Source: JAIUNP01 sp020161975 (GTDB lineage Bacteria > Pseudomonadota > Alphaproteobacteria > Rhizobiales > Beijerinckiaceae). Taken from it: 42,699 bases of DNA. The translations under genes and the position numbers were made by a program. The stretch is from the NCBI GenBank assembly GCA_036745275.1, contig DAIOGK010000028.1, positions 1 to 42,699 of the forward strand. The letters run 5' to 3'. Each line of letters begins with the position of its first letter. Positions within the stretch are counted from its first letter, which is position 1. Below are positions 16,469 through 24,901 of the stretch, piece after piece. The notes under the pieces were generated by a model that was not told the origin of the DNA, ran no database searches, and worked only from the letters and a program-made list of their open reading frames with translations.

Positions 16469-17313
16469 CAGGCACGACACCAGCTCGCACCACGCAACGG
16501 CCGTTCCGGGACTATCGGCCCAGCCATTTTGCCTGGGAGGTCAGCGAGGATGGCCGCGTGGCGACCATCCGCCTGAACCGGCCAGAACGGAAGAACCCGC
16601 TTACCTTCGAATCCTACGCCGAACTGCGAGACCTTTTCCGTGACCTGCAATTTGCCTCGGATGTGCGCGCCATCGTGTTGGCAGGCTCGGGCGGCAACTT
16701 CTGCTCGGGCGGAGATGTGTTCGAGATTATAGAGCCGCTGACGCGCATGGCCATGCCCGAGCTGCTCGCCTTTACAAGGATGACAGGTTCGGTCGTTACC
16801 GCGATGCATCATTGCCCGCAGCCCATCATCGCGGCCGTGGACGGCATCTGCGCAGGCGCAGGCGCAATCCTCGCCATGGCATCAAACCTTCGCCTTGCAA
16901 CACCAGCGGCCAAGACCGCGTTTCTGTTCACGCGCGTCGGCCTTGCGGGCGCGGACATGGGGGCCTGCGGTATCCTGCCCCGCATCATCGGGCAGGGCAG
17001 GGCTGCCGAACTTCTGTTCACCGGCCGCGTGATGAGCGCCGAGGAGGGTGCCAGCTGGGGCTTCTATAATGCCCTCCATCCTGGCGACGTTCTTGAGGCC
17101 GAGGCATCAAAGCTCGCCCATACGCTGGCCGACGGGCCCTGGTTCGCCCATCAGATGACCAAAACCATGCTCAATCAGGAATGGGCAATGGGCATCGAGG
17201 AACTCGTGGAATCCGAAGCGCAGGCCCAGGCGATCTGCATGGCGACGGGCGATTTCCGCCGCGCCTTCGAGGCGTTCGCGGCAAAACAGAAGCCGAAGTT
17301 CGAGGGCAATTGA
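16465..17313 (+). CDS. Enoyl-CoA hydratase/isomerase family protein
   Basis: A 282-residue crotonase-fold protein. The oxyanion-hole segments are IVLAGSGGNFCSGGDVFEII and AVDGICAGAGAILAMASNLR; a later motif is GADMGACGILPRIIGQGRA. It acts on a CoA thioester. Its context with a SDR and an acyl-CoA dehydrogenase suggests hydration or hydrolytic opening of the alicyclic ring produced by the monooxygenase/reductase. The N-terminal 25 residues extend beyond the usual start of the domain. It overlaps the preceding stop by four bases and the next start by one base (TGATG). Confidence 0.88.
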   Translation: MTGTTPARTTQRPFRDYRPSHFAWEVSEDGRVATIRLNRPERKNPLTFESYAELRDLFRDLQFASDVRAIVLAGSGGNFCSGGDVFEIIEPLTRMAMPELLAFTRMTGSVVTAMHHCPQPIIAAVDGICAGAGAILAMASNLRLATPAAKTAFLFTRVGLAGADMGACGILPRIIGQGRAAELLFTGRVMSAEEGASWGFYNALHPGDVLEAEASKLAHTLADGPWFAHQMTKTMLNQEWAMGIEELVESEAQAQAICMATGDFRRAFEAFAAKQKPKFEGN

Positions 17314-18482
17314 TGCGATCCGCCCCGACCCGAGAGCACCTCCACTGGCCGTTCTTCGATGTCGGCCATCGCGCCTTTGCCGAGCGCCTCGATGCTTTTG
17401 CCGGATCGGGCGCGCTCGCAAAACTTGACCATCATGATGTTGATACAACCTGCCGAAAACTCGCGCGCCGGCTGGGTGAGGCAGGATTGCTCGCGGCCTG
17501 CGTCGCCGATCCCACGGGCACCGCAGAGACAATCGACTCACGCAAGGCCTGCCTTGCTCGTGAAACGCTCGCCTGGCACGATGGCCTTGCCGATTTTGCC
17601 TTTGCCATGCAGGGGTTGGGCTCGGGCCCCATCGGACTTGAGGGTACGCCGGAACAACGCCACATCGTGTTGCCGAAAACGTTGAGCGGTGAATGGCTCG
17701 CAGCCTTCGCCCTGTCGGAAAAGGAGGCGGGTTCAGACGTTGCGGCTATGACAGCCAGTGCCCGTCGTGAGGGTGCGTTCTACGTTCTCAATGGCGAAAA
17801 GACATGGATTTCCAACGGCGGAATCGCGGATGTCTATTGCGTCTTCGTGCGCTCCGGCGAAGCGCCCGGAGCACGCGGTCTTTCATGCTTTCTGGTCCAT
17901 CCTGACGATCCCGGGTTTTCGATCGCCGAACGCATCGACGTGATCTCGCCTCATCCTTTGGCGACGATTCGGTTCGAGAATTGTCGTCTGCCGGACGAAA
18001 GGCTCGTCGGGGCTCCCGGCGGGGGCTTCAAACTCGCCATGCGCACGCTCGATATCTTCCGCGCTTCAGTGGCCGCCGCCGCGCTCGGGTTCGCCCGGCG
18101 CGCGCAGGACGAGGCGCTGGATCACGCGCGCCAGCGTCGCATGTTTGGCGCCACCCTCGCAGACCTCCAATTCACGCAAGGTGCGCTCGGCGACATGGCG
18201 ACGGGCATTGATGGCGCGGCGCTGCTGACATATCGCGCGGCATGGCGACGCGACGTGCAGCGACTGCCCGCCACCAAGGAAGCCGCCATGGCCAAAATGT
18301 CCGCAACTGAGACCGCACAGGCGGTCATTGATCGCGCTGTCCAGATGTTTGGGGGACGCGGCGTGAAGATCGGCGAAATGGTGGAACGGCTCTACCGCGA
18401 CATCCGCGCTCTGCGCATCTATGAAGGCGCAACCGAAGTGCAGAAACTCATCATTGCCCGCGAACTGATCCGGGAAGGCTGA
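17313..18482 (+). CDS. Acyl-CoA dehydrogenase
   Basis: A 389-residue flavin-dependent acyl-CoA dehydrogenase. Motifs: AFALSEKEAGSDVAAMTASA (FAD/substrate signature), NGEKTWISNGGIADVYCVFV, the C-terminal helical part ATETAQAVIDRAVQMFGGRG and the end motif YRDIRALRIYEGATEVQKLI. It should form a 2,3-double bond in a CoA-bound intermediate and hand electrons to electron-transfer flavoprotein. The start at 17313 is tied to the upstream stop by TGATG; longer readings lie inside the hydratase gene. It belongs to the 2-aminobenzoate operon. Confidence 0.9.
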   Translation: MRSAPTREHLHWPFFDVGHRAFAERLDAFAGSGALAKLDHHDVDTTCRKLARRLGEAGLLAACVADPTGTAETIDSRKACLARETLAWHDGLADFAFAMQGLGSGPIGLEGTPEQRHIVLPKTLSGEWLAAFALSEKEAGSDVAAMTASARREGAFYVLNGEKTWISNGGIADVYCVFVRSGEAPGARGLSCFLVHPDDPGFSIAERIDVISPHPLATIRFENCRLPDERLVGAPGGGFKLAMRTLDIFRASVAAAALGFARRAQDEALDHARQRRMFGATLADLQFTQGALGDMATGIDGAALLTYRAAWRRDVQRLPATKEAAMAKMSATETAQAVIDRAVQMFGGRGVKIGEMVERLYRDIRALRIYEGATEVQKLIIARELIREG

Positions 18483-18486
18483 TCCA

Positions 18487-18885
18487 ATGGTTCCTCTCAT
18501 ACCAATCCAGCCTGAGGGCTGGGCAGCGCCGAAAGGCTATTCCAATGGCCTCGTTGGACAGGGACGCACGCTTTTTGTCGGCGGGCAGATCGGTTGGAAC
18601 GCGCAATGCATCTTTGAAACTGATGACCTCGTCGAACAGTTGCGCCAGACTTTGCGCAACGTGCTCGATATCGTGCGCACCGCCGGCGGCGCGCCAGAGA
18701 ACATCGCCATGATGACCTGGTATTTGACCGACAAGCATGATTACCTCAAAAATCTCAAGGAATTAGGCAAAGTTTATCGGGAGGAGATGGGGCGGCATTT
18801 TCCCGCGATGGCGGCAGTGGAAGTGAAAGCCCTGATCGAGGATCGGGCGAAGATCGAAATTCAGGCCATTGCCGTCCTGCCATGA
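18487..18885 (+). CDS. RidA family (YjgF/YER057c/UK114) protein
   Basis: A 132-residue single-domain protein with the RidA pattern: TLFVGGQIGWNAQ, LRNVLDIVRTAGGAPENIAM and the C-terminal KIEIQAIAVLP. Canonical RidA enzymes hydrolyse enamines/imines and use an arginine in the segment that in Escherichia coli reads RSCVEVA. Here the corresponding segment is MAAVEVK, so that arginine is absent. In this operon a Rid protein could assist release of ammonia from the 2-amino-cyclohexene-CoA enamine, but with an altered mechanism. It is last gene of the operon, four bases after the acyl-CoA dehydrogenase. Confidence 0.88.
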   Translation: MVPLIPIQPEGWAAPKGYSNGLVGQGRTLFVGGQIGWNAQCIFETDDLVEQLRQTLRNVLDIVRTAGGAPENIAMMTWYLTDKHDYLKNLKELGKVYREEMGRHFPAMAAVEVKALIEDRAKIEIQAIAVLP

Positions 18886-19047
18886 GTCCTCTGCCATCAC
18901 GGATGACGATTTCGGAGCGTGGATCGACCGGGCCGAATTTCTGATCGCAGGGCTATCGGGCACCGGCGAATGCTCGAAAACCTCGCCATCGCTGTGTGCG
19001 AAGACCGATATGCCCGAAGGCGTTGAAATGTGACGTGCAGGCGTCAA

Positions 19048-19069
19048 TAATTTTAAACTTGAAATAACC
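19048..19069 (+). promoter_or_regulatory. Shared palindromic operator, copy C
   Basis: TAATTTTAAACTTGAAATAA-type site aligning with the four other copies; it lies in the 261-base gap between the 2-aminobenzoate operon and the IorAB-like genes, about 80 bases before the start at 19147. No gene-like reading occupies the rest of this gap. Confidence 0.7.
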
Positions 19070-19146
19070 CGATTGCGTGTTCTTATCCGGATGTTGATAA
19101 TGGCAGTCGGCTGTTACACGACCTGAACCAACGCAGGATCACGGCC

Positions 19147-21327
19147 ATGGCGGAACGTTCGTTCAAGGAAGAGGTCAAGAGCCTCCGGCTCGGCGCGGGG
19201 GACACCTTTCGGGGTGAGGGCATTCTGGCCATCACCAAGGCGCTGCTGGAATCGGGCGTGTCTTACGTCGGCGGTTATCAGGGCTCGCCCATTTCGCATC
19301 TGATGGATGTGCTCGCCGATGCCGAGGACATCCTCAACGATCTCGGCGTGCATTACGAATCGAGCGCCAGCGAGGCGACCGCTGCGGCGATGCTGGCCGC
19401 GTCGGTCAATTATCCCTTGCGCGGGGCTTGCGCCTTCAAGTCGCCGGTTGGCACCAACGTCGCTTCCGATGCTCTGGCCAATCTGTCATCGGGCGGCGTC
19501 AAGGGCGGCGCGATGATTATCGTCGGCGAGGATTTCGGCGAAGGCTCCTCGATCATGCAGGAGCGCAGCCACGCCTTTGCCATGAAAAGCCAGCTCTGGC
19601 TGCTCGACCCCCGGCCCAATCTGCCCAAGATCGTCGAATGCGTGCAGAAGGGCTTTGAGCTTTCCGAAGCCTCCAACACCCCGGTGATGCTGGAGGTGCG
19701 CATCCGCACCTGCCATGTCACGGGCGCGTTCGAGGCGCGCGACAATGTGCGCCCCGCCTTCACGCGGCGCGATGCGCTGGAAAATCCCAACCGCGATGTC
19801 AGCCGCATCGTGCTGCCGCCAGCGAGTTTCCAGCATGAGCAGGAAAAGCTGACCAGGCGCTGGCCAGCGGCGGTGAAATATATCCGCGAAAACGGCCTTA
19901 ACGAGGTCTTCGATGGCGAGATGGCCGACATCGGCATCATCGTGCTGGGTGGGCTTTACAACTCGACCATGCGGGCGCTCGAACTGAACGGCCTGGCCGA
20001 TGCGTTCGGCAATGCGCGGCTGCCGGTCTATGTGATGAACGTGGCCTATCCGGTCATCGACGAGGAGGTGCTGGCATTCGCCTCCGGCAAGAAGGCCGTG
20101 CTGATCGTCGAGGAGGGCGCGCCCGAATATATCGAGCAGGCGATTTCCACCGTGCTGCGCCGGGCCGACATACAGACAAAGGTGCATGGCAAGGATACGC
20201 TGCCGATGGGCGGCGAATATACAACGCAAGTGCTCAAGCAGGGGCTCGCTCGCTTCGTCAACAGCTACCACCCCGGCGCGGCTGCAGCGGCAGCGACAGG
20301 CAGCGGCGACAATCGCGTCAAGGCCGCGCTGGCCGCGCTCGACGGCAACATCCACGGCCGCCCGCCCTCCTTCTGCACCGGCTGCCCGGAGCGGCCGATC
20401 TTCACAGCCATGAAAATGGTGGAGCGCGAGCTTGGCCCCCACCATGTCGCCTGCGACATCGGCTGCCATCTGTTCTCGATCCTGCCGCCGTTCAACATTG
20501 GCGCCACGACCATGGGTTACGGTCTTGGCGGGGCCAGCTTCGCCGCCTTCAATATGCGGACGGAGACGCAGCCGACCAAGCGCGCCATCGCGGTGATGGG
20601 CGACGGCGGATTCTGGCATAACGGGCTGGTCTCCTCGGTCGGCAACGCGGTTTTCAACAGATCCGACAATGTGATGATCATTGTCGACAACGGCTATTCC
20701 GCCGCCACCGGCGGGCAGGATATTCTCTCCTCCCATCATCCGAATGCCGACCGGTCCACGCAAAATCCGATCGAAAAAGCCGTGCGCGGCGTCGGCGTCA
20801 CCTGGGCGCGCACGCTCACGCGCACCTATGATCTCAAGCGGATGATCGCCACCCTCAGGGAGGCGCTGACGACCGATGTGAAAGGGCCGAAGGTCATCAT
20901 CGCCCAATCGGAATGCATGCTGAACAAACAGCGCCGCGTCAGGCCGCAGGCGAATGTCGCCATCGCCCGCGGCGAGCGCGTGGTGCGCGAGCGCTTCGGC
21001 GTCGATCCCGACACCTGCACCGGCGATCATTCCTGCATCCGCCTTTCCGGCTGCCCGTCGCTGACGGTGGCGCCCAATCCCAATCCGCTGCGGCGCGAAC
21101 CGGTGACGAAGGTCATCAACTCCTGCGTTGGCTGCGGCCTTTGCGGCGAGGTCAGCCATGCCGCCATTCTCTGCCCGTCGTTCTACAAGGCATCCATCAT
21201 CAACAACCCCGACGGCGGTGATCTGAGGTGGCACAAATGGCGCGGGCGCATCATCGGCTGGCTGCAACGCCGGCATGAGCGGCGGCGCGCCCGCCTCGCG
21301 GTGTCGGCAATCGCGGTGGCAACATGA
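19147..21327 (+). CDS. iorA: IorA-like 2-oxoacid:ferredoxin oxidoreductase, alpha subunit
   Basis: A 726-residue TPP- and iron-sulfur-dependent subunit of the indolepyruvate ferredoxin oxidoreductase type. The N-terminal pyrimidine/CoA-type domain starts at GEGILAITKALLESGVSYVG. The TPP motif is MGDGGFWHNGL followed by VMIIVDNGYSAATGG. The C-terminal ferredoxin-like part has cysteines in DTCTGDHSCIRLSGCPSL and in NSCVGCGLCGEVSHAAILCP. The family oxidatively decarboxylates aryl-pyruvates, or in the phenylglyoxylate case an arylglyoxylate, to acyl-CoA. Placed under the same operator as the 2-aminobenzoyl-CoA pathway, I infer isatinate (2-aminophenylglyoxylate) as substrate and 2-aminobenzoyl-CoA as product. 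Indolepyruvate remains an alternative. Confidence 0.88.
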   Translation: MAERSFKEEVKSLRLGAGDTFRGEGILAITKALLESGVSYVGGYQGSPISHLMDVLADAEDILNDLGVHYESSASEATAAAMLAASVNYPLRGACAFKSPVGTNVASDALANLSSGGVKGGAMIIVGEDFGEGSSIMQERSHAFAMKSQLWLLDPRPNLPKIVECVQKGFELSEASNTPVMLEVRIRTCHVTGAFEARDNVRPAFTRRDALENPNRDVSRIVLPPASFQHEQEKLTRRWPAAVKYIRENGLNEVFDGEMADIGIIVLGGLYNSTMRALELNGLADAFGNARLPVYVMNVAYPVIDEEVLAFASGKKAVLIVEEGAPEYIEQAISTVLRRADIQTKVHGKDTLPMGGEYTTQVLKQGLARFVNSYHPGAAAAAATGSGDNRVKAALAALDGNIHGRPPSFCTGCPERPIFTAMKMVERELGPHHVACDIGCHLFSILPPFNIGATTMGYGLGGASFAAFNMRTETQPTKRAIAVMGDGGFWHNGLVSSVGNAVFNRSDNVMIIVDNGYSAATGGQDILSSHHPNADRSTQNPIEKAVRGVGVTWARTLTRTYDLKRMIATLREALTTDVKGPKVIIAQSECMLNKQRRVRPQANVAIARGERVVRERFGVDPDTCTGDHSCIRLSGCPSLTVAPNPNPLRREPVTKVINSCVGCGLCGEVSHAAILCPSFYKASIINNPDGGDLRWHKWRGRIIGWLQRRHERRRARLAVSAIAVAT

Positions 21328-22841
21328 GCGAAGCGGTGCAGGCGGAGGCCCAGCCCCCTCGCGCGATCCGCATCGCGGTGCTGGCCATGGGCGGCGAGGG
21401 CGGCGGCGTGCTCGCCAACTGGCTGGTCGATCTGGGCGAAGCGAACGGACATGTCGCGCAGATGACCTCGGTGCCGGGCGTCGCCCAGCGCACCGGCGCG
21501 ACGATCTATTACATCGAGCTGTTTCCGAAAGACCGGATCCCGGCAGGGCAGGCGCCCGTGCTGGCCCAGATGCCGGCGCCGGGCGATGTCGATATCGTCA
21601 TCGCATCCGAACTGATGGAGGCGGGCCGGGCGATCCAGCGCGGCATCGTCACGCCAGACAGGACGGTGCTGATCGCCTCATCGCACCGCGTCTTCGCCAT
21701 GACCGAGAAGATCGCCATGGCCGATGGCCGCGTTGACGAGGCCGCGATCCTGACCGCCTGCCGCACGGCGGCGCGGCGGTTCATCGCCTTCGACATGATG
21801 GCGATGGCCGATGCGACGGGCAGCGTGATCTCCGCCGTGATGTTCGGCGCGACCGCCGGGGCGGATGTGCTGCCCTTCGACCGGCAGGCGTTCGAGGACA
21901 CGATCAAGCGGGGCGGCATCGGCGTGAAATCGTCGCTTGCTGCCTTTTCCGCCGCCTTCGATGCCGGATCGGGCGGGCTGATCCCGCCCACGGTGCAGGA
22001 GACAAAACCCGGCGCAACGCAAGGCTCGCCGCCGCAAATCGGCGATTTCCCGGCGGCGGCGCGCGATATGATCGAGGCGGGCGCGGCGCAATGCCACGAT
22101 TGGGGCAGCGGCCATACAGTGCGGCTCTATCTTGAGCGGCTGCAACCGTTTCTCGATGTGGAACGGCGGTCGGGCTCCGACAAGTTCCATCTTCTCAATG
22201 AGGTGGCGCGCCAGCTTGCGCTCGCCATGACCTATGAGGATACGATCCGGGTCGCCGATCTGAAAATACGCGCTGGCCGCTTCGACCGGGTGAAGCAGGA
22301 GGTCGGCCTCAAACCGGGGCAGCTGCTCGAAATCAGAGAGTATTTGCACCCTCGCGTGCAGGAGATCGCCGAGACCCTGCCCGCTTCATTGGGTCGTTTC
22401 ATTCTCGACACGCCATGGGCGCGCCGCATCGTGGAAAGGCTGTTCGCAGACGGCAAAATCCTCGAAACCACCTCGATCCGCGGGTTCCTGCAGCTCTATC
22501 TCATCGCCGGGCGGCGCAACTGGCGCAACTCCAACCTGCGCGACGCCGCCGAACAGCAGAGCATCAGCGAATGGCTGGCGCTGGTGATGAAAACCGCCGC
22601 GACAGATTATCCGCTGGCGCTCGAAATTGCCGAAACACGCGGGCTGGTGAAGGGTTACGGCGACACGCATGCGCGCGGCTATGCCAATTTCAACGCGCTG
22701 ATGGCGCTGCTGCCGAAGCTTTCCGGGCCGGGCGCGGCAGCGCGGCTGGCTGCCTTGCGCAAGGCGGCACTGGCCGATGAAACCGGCGCGGCATTGCAAA
22801 AAGAATATGAAAATCAGAAACTTATAGAACCGGCGGCTTGA
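21324..22841 (+). CDS. iorB: IorB-like 2-oxoacid:ferredoxin oxidoreductase, beta subunit with long C-terminal domain
   Basis: Partner subunit of the preceding gene, overlapping it by four bases. Residues 1-200 form the gamma-type pyruvate oxidoreductase domain (MGGEGGGVLANWLVDLGEAN, SVPGVAQRTGATIYYIELFP, IVIASELMEAGRAI). The remaining 300 residues resemble the DUF6537-type region normally found at the C-terminus of the very long, single-chain IOR proteins of proteobacteria (TYEDTIRVADLKIRAGRFDR, HPRVQEIAETLPASLGRFI). So the domains of the long IOR are split here into two genes in another order. At 505 residues it is more than twice as long as archaeal IorB. Its end overlaps the convergent dehydrogenase gene by 20 bases. 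Confidence 0.87.
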   Translation: MSEAVQAEAQPPRAIRIAVLAMGGEGGGVLANWLVDLGEANGHVAQMTSVPGVAQRTGATIYYIELFPKDRIPAGQAPVLAQMPAPGDVDIVIASELMEAGRAIQRGIVTPDRTVLIASSHRVFAMTEKIAMADGRVDEAAILTACRTAARRFIAFDMMAMADATGSVISAVMFGATAGADVLPFDRQAFEDTIKRGGIGVKSSLAAFSAAFDAGSGGLIPPTVQETKPGATQGSPPQIGDFPAAARDMIEAGAAQCHDWGSGHTVRLYLERLQPFLDVERRSGSDKFHLLNEVARQLALAMTYEDTIRVADLKIRAGRFDRVKQEVGLKPGQLLEIREYLHPRVQEIAETLPASLGRFILDTPWARRIVERLFADGKILETTSIRGFLQLYLIAGRRNWRNSNLRDAAEQQSISEWLALVMKTAATDYPLALEIAETRGLVKGYGDTHARGYANFNALMALLPKLSGPGAAARLAALRKAALADETGAALQKEYENQKLIEPAA

Positions 22842-23808
22842 TCAGCCCGCGCGCGCGAATGAGTTCGAGAAACGCCGCCAGCCGTTGCTGCCGGTAGGCC
22901 GGAACATCGCGGGTGGACCAATCGTAAAACCCCTCTCCGGTTTTCATGCCGATGCGGCCCGCATCCATGTTGCTGACCACGACCTGCGGCGCGGCAAAGC
23001 GATTTTCGCCCGTTGCTTCAGCGAGATAGCGGCTGGCGTGATAGAGAATATCGCCACCGCCCCAATCGATGAACTCCAAAAGTCCGAGCACGGCGAAGCG
23101 CAAGCCGAAGCCATAGAGCACGGCCTTGTCGATATCCTGCGCCGAAGCGACGCCCTCCTCCACCAGCCGCGCCGCCTCGTTCATCGCCAGCGCCTGAATG
23201 CGCGGCACGATGTAGCCGGGGCTGGCCTTGCAGACGACCGGAACCTTGCCGATGCTTTCGAGAAACGCCACAAGCTCGGCGGTCACGGCAGCATCAGTGG
23301 CTGAACTCGGGCTGACCTCGACCAGCGGCACCAGAAAGGCCGGGTTCAGCCAATGGGCATTCAGGAAGCGCTCCGGACGGGTGGTCATCGTGGCAAGATG
23401 GGTCGAAAGGAACGTCGATGTGGTTGAGGCGACGATTGCCTCGGGCGCGGCGAAGGCGTCGATGAAGGCCAGCGCCTGCCGCTTGGCATCCTCGGTTTCG
23501 GGCACGCCCTCGAATATGTAGCGCACCCCGGCGAGCGCCTGATGCGCCTCATCGCGCCGAACCACCGAGACGCGCGCCATGATGGCGGGCGTCAGCGCCG
23601 GATCGAAGGCGCCCAATGCCGCCAGCATGCCAAGGCTCGCCTCGATCTCCGCCAGCGCCGCGCTGCGAAGCGCCGTAAAAGCTTCAGCATCGCGCGGCCT
23701 TGCATCCACCAGCCGCACCTCATGCCCGGCATAGGCAAAGGCATGCGCCATGCCGCGCCCCATCCGCCCCGCGCCGACGCAGGCGATGGCGGCGCGCGGG
23801 CTGCTCAC
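22822..23808 (-). CDS. 3-hydroxyacyl-CoA dehydrogenase family protein
   Basis: A 328-residue NAD-dependent dehydrogenase of the 3-hydroxybutyryl-CoA dehydrogenase type. The Rossmann motif CVGAGRMGRGMAHAFAYAGH is at residues 10-29. The catalytic His is about residue 152 in FLNAHWLNPAFLVPLVEV, and the C-terminal helical domain has GKVPVVCKASPGYIVPRIQA and MKTGEGFYDW. It should oxidise a 3-hydroxyacyl-CoA or a related hydroxy acid. Last gene of a five-gene minus-strand unit starting at 28481; its start overlaps the end of the opine-dehydrogenase-like gene by four bases. Its place in the proposed route is unclear. Confidence 0.88.
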   Translation of the reverse strand: MSSPRAAIACVGAGRMGRGMAHAFAYAGHEVRLVDARPRDAEAFTALRSAALAEIEASLGMLAALGAFDPALTPAIMARVSVVRRDEAHQALAGVRYIFEGVPETEDAKRQALAFIDAFAAPEAIVASTTSTFLSTHLATMTTRPERFLNAHWLNPAFLVPLVEVSPSSATDAAVTAELVAFLESIGKVPVVCKASPGYIVPRIQALAMNEAARLVEEGVASAQDIDKAVLYGFGLRFAVLGLLEFIDWGGGDILYHASRYLAEATGENRFAAPQVVVSNMDAGRIGMKTGEGFYDWSTRDVPAYRQQRLAAFLELIRARGLIKPPVL

Positions 23809-24884
23809 AACCCCTCCCGCAGCACCGCCGTCATGGCAGCGCGATCCAGCCCGGCAAGGCCGAGATTTTCAAGCGTGCGGCTGTCCCGTGCAAAATCGAC
23901 GCCTGCCGTGATGCTGCCCAGTTGCAGCAGCGCTTCGGCGGTGGGCGCGGGCACACCGGCCCAGCGCGCCACTGACGTGAGCAGCGCCAGCCCCATGCCG
24001 ATATCCTCGGCCATGTAGCGATGATCTTTCAGATTGAGCTTCTCGTGCCAATCGCCCGAGGCCACCAGCTTGTCATGGGCAAGATTGCCATACATCCAGT
24101 TGGAGGTGTTGTAGTGATCGGCCAGGGGGAAATGCGGCGCGCCATAGCCCAGCGCCTCACGGATGGCGATGCGCTCGGCGTCGAGCCGGTCGTGCACAAG
24201 ACGGATCGAGGCTTGCGTGCCCTCCTTGTGAATGTCCCAGCGGTCGAAATGGGCGATCGGCCCGGCGTTCATCAGGATGAGCGGCGGATGGATAATCGGT
24301 CCGGCATTCATCAGCGCGGCCGAAAGCGCATCTTCCACCGGCTCGATGGCGCCGGGAAAGGCGCTGGAAATGATCTTGAGCGCGCGTTGGCTGTGGCGGG
24401 CGGGGAATACGCCGGTCGGCAATCGCGTCGCCCGCGTGGTGATGGCGACCTCCGCTGGCCCGTGCTTGCGCGTCAGCCAGGGCAGGGTGCCCGTTTCGGC
24501 AATCGCAATGTCGGGCCTGTATCCGGCGGCATGGATGGCGCGCATCATCGCCACAGAACCGAGCGTGCCCGGCGGAATGTAGAGGACCTGACCATCTTCA
24601 AGATGCGGCGCCAGCGCCACGGCAAGGTCGGTCTGCGCCAGCGCGGGCAGCGGCGACAGGATCAGCTCCGCCCCCTTCACCGCCTCGGCAAGATCGGTGG
24701 TAACGCTGGCGATCAACACATCCCGCTCGCCGTTGAAATCTTTGACCCGGATGCGGCCTGTTTCGAGCACCGGAGCCAGCGCCGCCGCATCGCGGCGCCA
24801 GAAGCGCACCTCGTGGCCGGCCTCGCTCATATCGGCGGCGGCGGCATAGCAACCGTGCCCCCCGCCCAGAACGGCGATCTTCAT
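23805..24884 (-). CDS. NAD/NADP octopine/nopaline dehydrogenase family protein
   Basis: A 359-residue protein starting MKIAVLGGGHGCYAAAADM, a Rossmann NAD(P) motif. A C-terminal helical domain follows, characteristic of opine dehydrogenases (MNAGPIIHPPLILMNAGPIA, EREALGYG-like IREALGYGAPHFPLADHY). The start at 24884 is supported by GGGAGG upstream. Family members reductively join an amino acid and a keto acid or run the reverse; many proteobacterial members have unknown substrates. Its presence in an aromatic catabolic operon beside a 3-hydroxyacyl-CoA dehydrogenase may mean that it oxidises a secondary alcohol or an amino-acid conjugate (for example an auxin-amino acid or opine). That is speculation. 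Confidence 0.82.
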   Translation of the reverse strand: MKIAVLGGGHGCYAAAADMSEAGHEVRFWRRDAAALAPVLETGRIRVKDFNGERDVLIASVTTDLAEAVKGAELILSPLPALAQTDLAVALAPHLEDGQVLYIPPGTLGSVAMMRAIHAAGYRPDIAIAETGTLPWLTRKHGPAEVAITTRATRLPTGVFPARHSQRALKIISSAFPGAIEPVEDALSAALMNAGPIIHPPLILMNAGPIAHFDRWDIHKEGTQASIRLVHDRLDAERIAIREALGYGAPHFPLADHYNTSNWMYGNLAHDKLVASGDWHEKLNLKDHRYMAEDIGMGLALLTSVARWAGVPAPTAEALLQLGSITAGVDFARDSRTLENLGLAGLDRAAMTAVLREGL

Positions 24885-24901
24885 GTCAGCCTCCCTGGCA
24901 C

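Noticed and set aside
19486..21276. A 596-codon open frame antisense to the IorA-like gene
   Set aside because: GC-rich third positions leave the complementary frame open. The translation has no family motifs, whereas the plus strand has clear TPP and iron-sulfur motifs.
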